Shown in pieces: positions 60,302-64,000 of a stretch of DNA of 64,000 nt. The notes beneath the pieces were generated by a model. It saw only the letters and a program-made list of their open reading frames with translations, did no database searches and had not been told where the DNA came from. This stretch comes from Ilyomonas sp965277535 (GTDB lineage Bacteria > Bacteroidota > Bacteroidia > Chitinophagales > Chitinophagaceae), in assembly GCA_965277535.1 (NCBI GenBank), contig OZ255825.1, positions 4,278,001-4,342,000 of the forward strand. Reading direction: 5' to 3'. The translations under genes and the position numbers were made by a program. The stretch's first letter is position 1. Each line of letters opens with the position of its first letter.

Positions 60302-61759
60302 ATGAAGACAACTATTTTTAAACGCATCGGCTTGCTTGTGTTCATGCTAATCACCATCCTTAGCTTGTTGTTTATTATCATTACTTACTTATCTGCCACT
60401 TACTTTTTTAACGCCAGTACTCAATTGGTAAATAAAGATGTTGCAGCACACATTGCTAAGTTTACATCGCCTTTCGAAGAAAATAAAATCAACAAAAACA
60501 AAGCTGATTCTGTGTTTTACAACGCGATGGTGGTAAGCCCAAGTATTGAAGTTTATTTTTTAGATAGCACAGGTAAAGTCATTTATTTTGAAGCACCCGA
60601 CAGTGCTATTAAACTATGGCAAATACCGCTTCACAATATCAACAAACTCATCCTTTCAAAGGGTACAGCGTATATCACTTCGCCGGATCCAAAAGATCCA
60701 ACACAAAATAAAATTTTTTCAGCTGCAGAGGTAATTAAAGACAGTAAAAAGCTGGGGTATATTTATGTGATTCTCGGTAGCAAACAATACAACAACACAA
60801 GTGAATTATTGTTCAGCAGTCATGCCGGAACGTTGGCGCTGGAAGCGTTTGCACTTATTGTTATTGCTTCATTTGCCATTAGCTTTTATTACATCAAGCG
60901 GCTGCAACGCAGATACAGCGCAGTGGTTAATGTTTTAAACGAATACAAACAAGGCAATTTTGATGCGCGGTTTAATGAAGATAACAACGATGAATTTACA
61001 CCCGTAACGTCATCGTTTAATACAATGGCAGAGTTGCTTTCGCATCACATCAACCAACTGAAAAATGCGGAACAGGAACGAAAGAATTTTATTGCCAATA
61101 TTTCGCATGATTTGCGAACGCCTTTGTCCATTGCCAGTGGTTATGCCGAGACATTGATGAATGAACAAAAGGAAATTAGCGATAGTAAACAGAGAGGATA
61201 CTTGCAATTGGTAGTAAGCAAAATAAAGCAGGTTGAAGACATGGTAATGCAGTTGTTTGAGCTATCGCGATTGGATGCTGTTGATGCCAGGCCGCAAGAA
61301 GAACCATTTATATTTTCAGAGATTTTGCAAGAGATAACCAGTAGTTTTTCAATGTCGGCTGCACAGAAAAATTGTAAGCTTATTTGTATAGGTTGCCAGG
61401 AAGTAATCTGGACGAAAGGTGATATTAAAATGATGGAAAGAGTGTTGCAAAATTTGATAGGAAATGCAATCAAAAATACACCGGATAAAGGGCAAATTAT
61501 AATTAAACTGGAACAGAAGAACGGGCAGCTTACGGTTATATTTAAAAATGAGGGTAAGCTCTTGCCGCAAGCCTTGCTAGATTGGACAAACAGCAATGAA
61601 AAAGTAAACGCTTTGCAGTCAAGAACTAAGCCCCACGCTGGTTTGGGGTTGATGATTGTAAAGCGGATATTAGAATTGCACCGCTCGAAATTGATAGCGG
61701 AAAGCAATGTTGAATCAGGCAATTGTTTTTCCTTCAGTCTACCTGTTTATCATAATTAA
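60302..61759 (+). CDS. Two-component sensor histidine kinase
   Basis: A 485-residue kinase. Two membrane helices (about residues 10-33 and 180-200) bracket a periplasmic sensor domain; then a HAMP-like linker and the dimerisation domain with H269 in ANISHDLRTPLSIASG. The ATPase domain has NLIGNAIKNTPDKGQI and the G box GLGLMIVKRILELH. It autophosphorylates and passes phosphate to the regulator encoded just upstream. I start it at 60302, since an earlier frame at 60278 overlaps the regulator gene and is less likely. The signal is unknown. Confidence 0.95.
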   Translation: MKTTIFKRIGLLVFMLITILSLLFIIITYLSATYFFNASTQLVNKDVAAHIAKFTSPFEENKINKNKADSVFYNAMVVSPSIEVYFLDSTGKVIYFEAPDSAIKLWQIPLHNINKLILSKGTAYITSPDPKDPTQNKIFSAAEVIKDSKKLGYIYVILGSKQYNNTSELLFSSHAGTLALEAFALIVIASFAISFYYIKRLQRRYSAVVNVLNEYKQGNFDARFNEDNNDEFTPVTSSFNTMAELLSHHINQLKNAEQERKNFIANISHDLRTPLSIASGYAETLMNEQKEISDSKQRGYLQLVVSKIKQVEDMVMQLFELSRLDAVDARPQEEPFIFSEILQEITSSFSMSAAQKNCKLICIGCQEVIWTKGDIKMMERVLQNLIGNAIKNTPDKGQIIIKLEQKNGQLTVIFKNEGKLLPQALLDWTNSNEKVNALQSRTKPHAGLGLMIVKRILELHRSKLIAESNVESGNCFSFSLPVYHN

Positions 61760-61821
61760 TAGCGGACACTTTTAGTACAATATGTGATGTCTCTGTGATA
61801 CTTATTTGAGAGGTGGGTGAA

Positions 61822-61829
61822 TAGTTTTG
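61822..61829 (+). promoter_or_regulatory. TAnnTTTG promoter core before the beta-propeller gene
   Basis: TAGTTTTG fits TAnnTTTG and lies 16 bp upstream of the ATG at 61846. No TTTG at the standard spacing was found. Confidence 0.4.
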
Positions 61830-61845
61830 CTGTTAAAATTTATCT

Positions 61846-63198
61846 ATGAAATCAGGCATTACCAAACTTTTTCAGCAAGCCGAACTTGCTGGGAAAATAT
61901 CATTTTTAAAAGCCGTTTTATTCGCTTCACCACTGCTGTTAGCCTCCTGTCAAAAAGTAAACGGTCATCTTCCAGGAAACAAGATTGACGCTGATGTGGT
62001 TTATGTTGAAACCAATGATTTTTCTAACCAAAACAATGCGTTGCTGGCGTATATAAACACGGGAGATGGAAACCTGTTGCCGCTTCCCGGCGGCCCGTTT
62101 TATACCAATGGAGAAGGTGTTGGAAATTTGATGCAAAAGTTGGGACCTGAGGATTCTGATTCGCAATTAAAGATTACATCTGATGGTAAATTTTTATTGG
62201 CAATCAATCCAGGAACCAATACCATTGCCGTATTTGAAATTAGTGCCGATGGACTGCTTACTCCTGTACCAGGCTCTCCCTTTCCTTCCGGCGGGCAAAC
62301 GCCATCCAGTATTGACATCAGAGGAAAATATGTGTTTGTGGTAAATAAGAGTACCGACTTTTCTCATCCCATTACCCAAGCTCCCAACTACACCACGTTT
62401 ACCATTGATAACAACGGCAAACTCATGCCTGTTGCGGGTTCTACATTTACTACCACCGTTGGCAGTTCGCCTGCGCAAGCTTTGATTTCTAATGACGGTA
62501 GATTTTTATTTGGTGCTGATTTCCTGGGTTTTACGCTGATGCCACCTGTTGGAACCTTGCGTTCTTTCAAGATTGATAAAGGAACCTTATCACCGGTGGC
62601 AGGTACTCCTTACGCCGTACCTGCAGGCGATGGCGGTGCGTTAGGTTTGTGGCAAAATCCAAACAGCAACACACTGTATGTTGGTTTTCCTGCCGCTGCA
62701 AAAGTGGGCGTTTATAACATTAACGGAAGCACTGGCGAGCTTAGTTTTCAAACAGCCGTGAATGGTGGTGCGGCTTCATGCTGGATACGGACCAATAAAA
62801 AAGGCGACAGGCTATATGTGCTGAATAGTGCTGAAAATACTGTTGGTATTTATAACACAACCGTTCCTTCATCGCCTGTTTTACTGGGTAAATTAACGCT
62901 TAAATACTCAGGTCCTCTGTATGCTGCAGGCAACGGTGCTATGTTTACCACCAGCCAGGCTTTCTCACTAAATTTTTCTTCAAACGGAAAGTTTTTATAT
63001 GTAGTTAGTCAATACACAAACCCCGATTTTACGGTTGGTAATTTCAATTATTTACATGCACTTTCTGTTGATGAAGATGGAATGCTATCTGAAACAATAC
63101 AACCCGCACAATTACCCGTTCCGGCTACGCAACGTCCGCAAGGCGTGGCTGTAAAAGAAATAAAAATCAGCAAGTGGAGTAATGATGTAAAGGGATAA
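61846..63198 (+). CDS. Beta-propeller lipoprotein (lactonase/YncE-like)
   Basis: A 450-residue lipoprotein. The signal (FASPLLLASC, lipidated Cys ~35) is preceded by an unusual ~20-residue N-terminus. The mature part consists of repeats with a common pattern of a G-K/R-F/Y-L-hydrophobic strand (for example SDGKFLLAINPGTNTIAVFE and NDGRFLFGADFL and SNGKFLYVVSQYT), which fits a seven-bladed propeller like 6-phosphogluconolactonase or YncE. A binding or surface role is as likely as an enzyme role. It lies after the two-component genes and before a terminator. Confidence 0.8.
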   Translation: MKSGITKLFQQAELAGKISFLKAVLFASPLLLASCQKVNGHLPGNKIDADVVYVETNDFSNQNNALLAYINTGDGNLLPLPGGPFYTNGEGVGNLMQKLGPEDSDSQLKITSDGKFLLAINPGTNTIAVFEISADGLLTPVPGSPFPSGGQTPSSIDIRGKYVFVVNKSTDFSHPITQAPNYTTFTIDNNGKLMPVAGSTFTTTVGSSPAQALISNDGRFLFGADFLGFTLMPPVGTLRSFKIDKGTLSPVAGTPYAVPAGDGGALGLWQNPNSNTLYVGFPAAAKVGVYNINGSTGELSFQTAVNGGAASCWIRTNKKGDRLYVLNSAENTVGIYNTTVPSSPVLLGKLTLKYSGPLYAAGNGAMFTTSQAFSLNFSSNGKFLYVVSQYTNPDFTVGNFNYLHALSVDEDGMLSETIQPAQLPVPATQRPQGVAVKEIKISKWSNDVKG

Positions 63199-63218
63199 TA
63201 TGATCTCTCTCCTCCAGT

Positions 63219-63252
63219 AAAAAAGAAGTGCTGTGAACAGCACTTCTTTTTT
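63219..63252. terminator. Bidirectional terminator
   Basis: AAAAAAGAAGTGCTG pairs with CAGCACTTCTTTTTT around TGAA, between converging genes. Confidence 0.9.
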
Positions 63253-63254
63253 AT

Positions 63255-64000
63255 TTATGGCATCTTTTTCAAGAACACAAGATAGGTCGGGAAGTGATCG
63301 CTGTAGCCGCCGCGATACGTGTTGCCATCGTAGGTGCGCATTGGATAGCCTTTGTATTTGCCCATATTTTCTACCATCAAATCTTTATTAAAAACATGCG
63401 GCTGGTAAAAGAAATAACCATTTTGTTTTTTGGGTAACCAGTTATAATTAATGATGATTTGATCAAACAAACTCCAGGCGTCATTATACGCCAAAGTGCC
63501 AATGCCCCGCTTGTATAAATCAACCCACGGATTGTACAATTCACCTGCGCGAACTTCATCCATTTTTCCTTTGGCTTTTAATACTTGCGTAATGCTCGGG
63601 CTCACAGGATCATCATTCAAATCACCCATCAAAATAATTTTCTGGGCTGGTTGAAAGTGGTGGATGGAATCAATGATGTTCTTATTTACCTGCGCTGCTG
63701 TAAATCGTCCGCCGCTACTGCGTTCTTCGCCGCCTCTTCTGCTGGGCCAATGGTTTACCAATACATGAACCGTATCTCCATCCAGCAAGCCTTTCACCCA
63801 CAACACATCGCGCGAAAAATAGAAGCCTGATGTGCCGGTATGAATTTTTACCGGCAGCTTTTTGCTTCCAATCACACTAAAGTATTTTGGATTGTACAAA
63901 AAGGCAACATCAATACCGCGGATGTCTTTCGAGTCATAATGAATGATTTGGTAGTTGCGGTTTTGCAGCAACGGATGATGAATTAAATCGTTCAGTACAG
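63255..64000 (-). CDS. Endonuclease/exonuclease/phosphatase family protein, partial
   Basis: The N-terminal part lies beyond the window end. The visible ~248 residues show the EEP fold: VLVNHWPSRRGG with its histidine, MGDLNDDPVSP with the catalytic aspartate and asparagine, and the end motif YSDHFPTYLVFL with the second catalytic histidine. EEP proteins are Mg-dependent nucleases or phosphodiesterases; a secreted nuclease-like role is common for this type in Bacteroidota. No ATG start is visible, as the frame remains open to base 64000. It converges with the beta-propeller gene at a terminator. Confidence 0.88.
   Translation of the reverse strand, partial: VLNDLIHHPLLQNRNYQIIHYDSKDIRGIDVAFLYNPKYFSVIGSKKLPVKIHTGTSGFYFSRDVLWVKGLLDGDTVHVLVNHWPSRRGGEERSSGGRFTAAQVNKNIIDSIHHFQPAQKIILMGDLNDDPVSPSITQVLKAKGKMDEVRAGELYNPWVDLYKRGIGTLAYNDAWSLFDQIIINYNWLPKKQNGYFFYQPHVFNKDLMVENMGKYKGYPMRTYDGNTYRGGYSDHFPTYLVFLKKMP

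Overview
The window reads as chromosomal DNA of a Bacteroidota bacterium, most likely near the Chitinophagaceae. The grounds are the TAnnTTTG-type promoter cores, the general lack of strong Shine-Dalgarno sites, a lipidated TamA-like protein, paired ClpP proteases, ParE/ParC of Bacteroidota type, DUF3098 beside FtsX and an AT-leaning composition. No rRNA, tRNA, CRISPR array or prophage was seen. Most of it is ordinary housekeeping sequence, with a short accessory stretch at about 35.6-41.0 kb and many small palindromic repeats between genes.

Layout: 0.1-7.5 kb is a DUF58 / transglutaminase / MoxR operon with two uncharacterised downstream genes. 7.6-13.5 kb holds MscS and a TolC-EmrA-EmrB type drug efflux operon facing a TetR gene; matching operators lie over both promoters. 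13.5-22.9 kb has an HNH protein, a LolC/E-type permease, an RNA methyltransferase, the TamA-like lipoprotein, and pta-ackA. 23-28 kb has small hypothetical genes, a HAD phosphatase, a PhyH dioxygenase divergent from an AraC regulator, and dprA. 28-38.4 kb has accD, clpP-clpP-clpX, uppP, a UMF1 transporter, an MBL hydrolase, a possible DRHyd/TIR-like gene with a 51-codon partner, an rRNA/tRNA methyltransferase, DinB and UbiA genes. 38.5-41 kb has a broken IS110 element and an orphan membrane protein gene. 41-52 kb has endonuclease V, an OmpA lipoprotein, parE and parC split by a PIN toxin-antitoxin pair plus DUF1835, and two arginine deiminase-superfamily genes. 52-64 kb has msrA, an exported methyltransferase-like lipoprotein, ftsX, leuS, a two-component system, a beta-propeller lipoprotein and a partial nuclease/phosphatase.

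Main discoveries: (1) leuS is about 200 codons too long because a DUF559 endonuclease-like domain, bounded by 54-bp inverted repeats that are themselves hairpins, sits in frame inside it; a second, solo hairpin of similar style is also in frame near its C-terminus. (2) The 11-mer GCAAAAACAAA occurs 24 times by my count, and the sister word GCAAAACCAAA 8 times, far above chance, in genes and intergenic DNA alike. (3) Palindromic repeats are nested inside one another at several intergenic sites. (4) A two-gene DRHyd-like unit and an orphan membrane protein flanked by short inverted repeats lie around the IS110 remnant and are candidate conflict or mobile genes.
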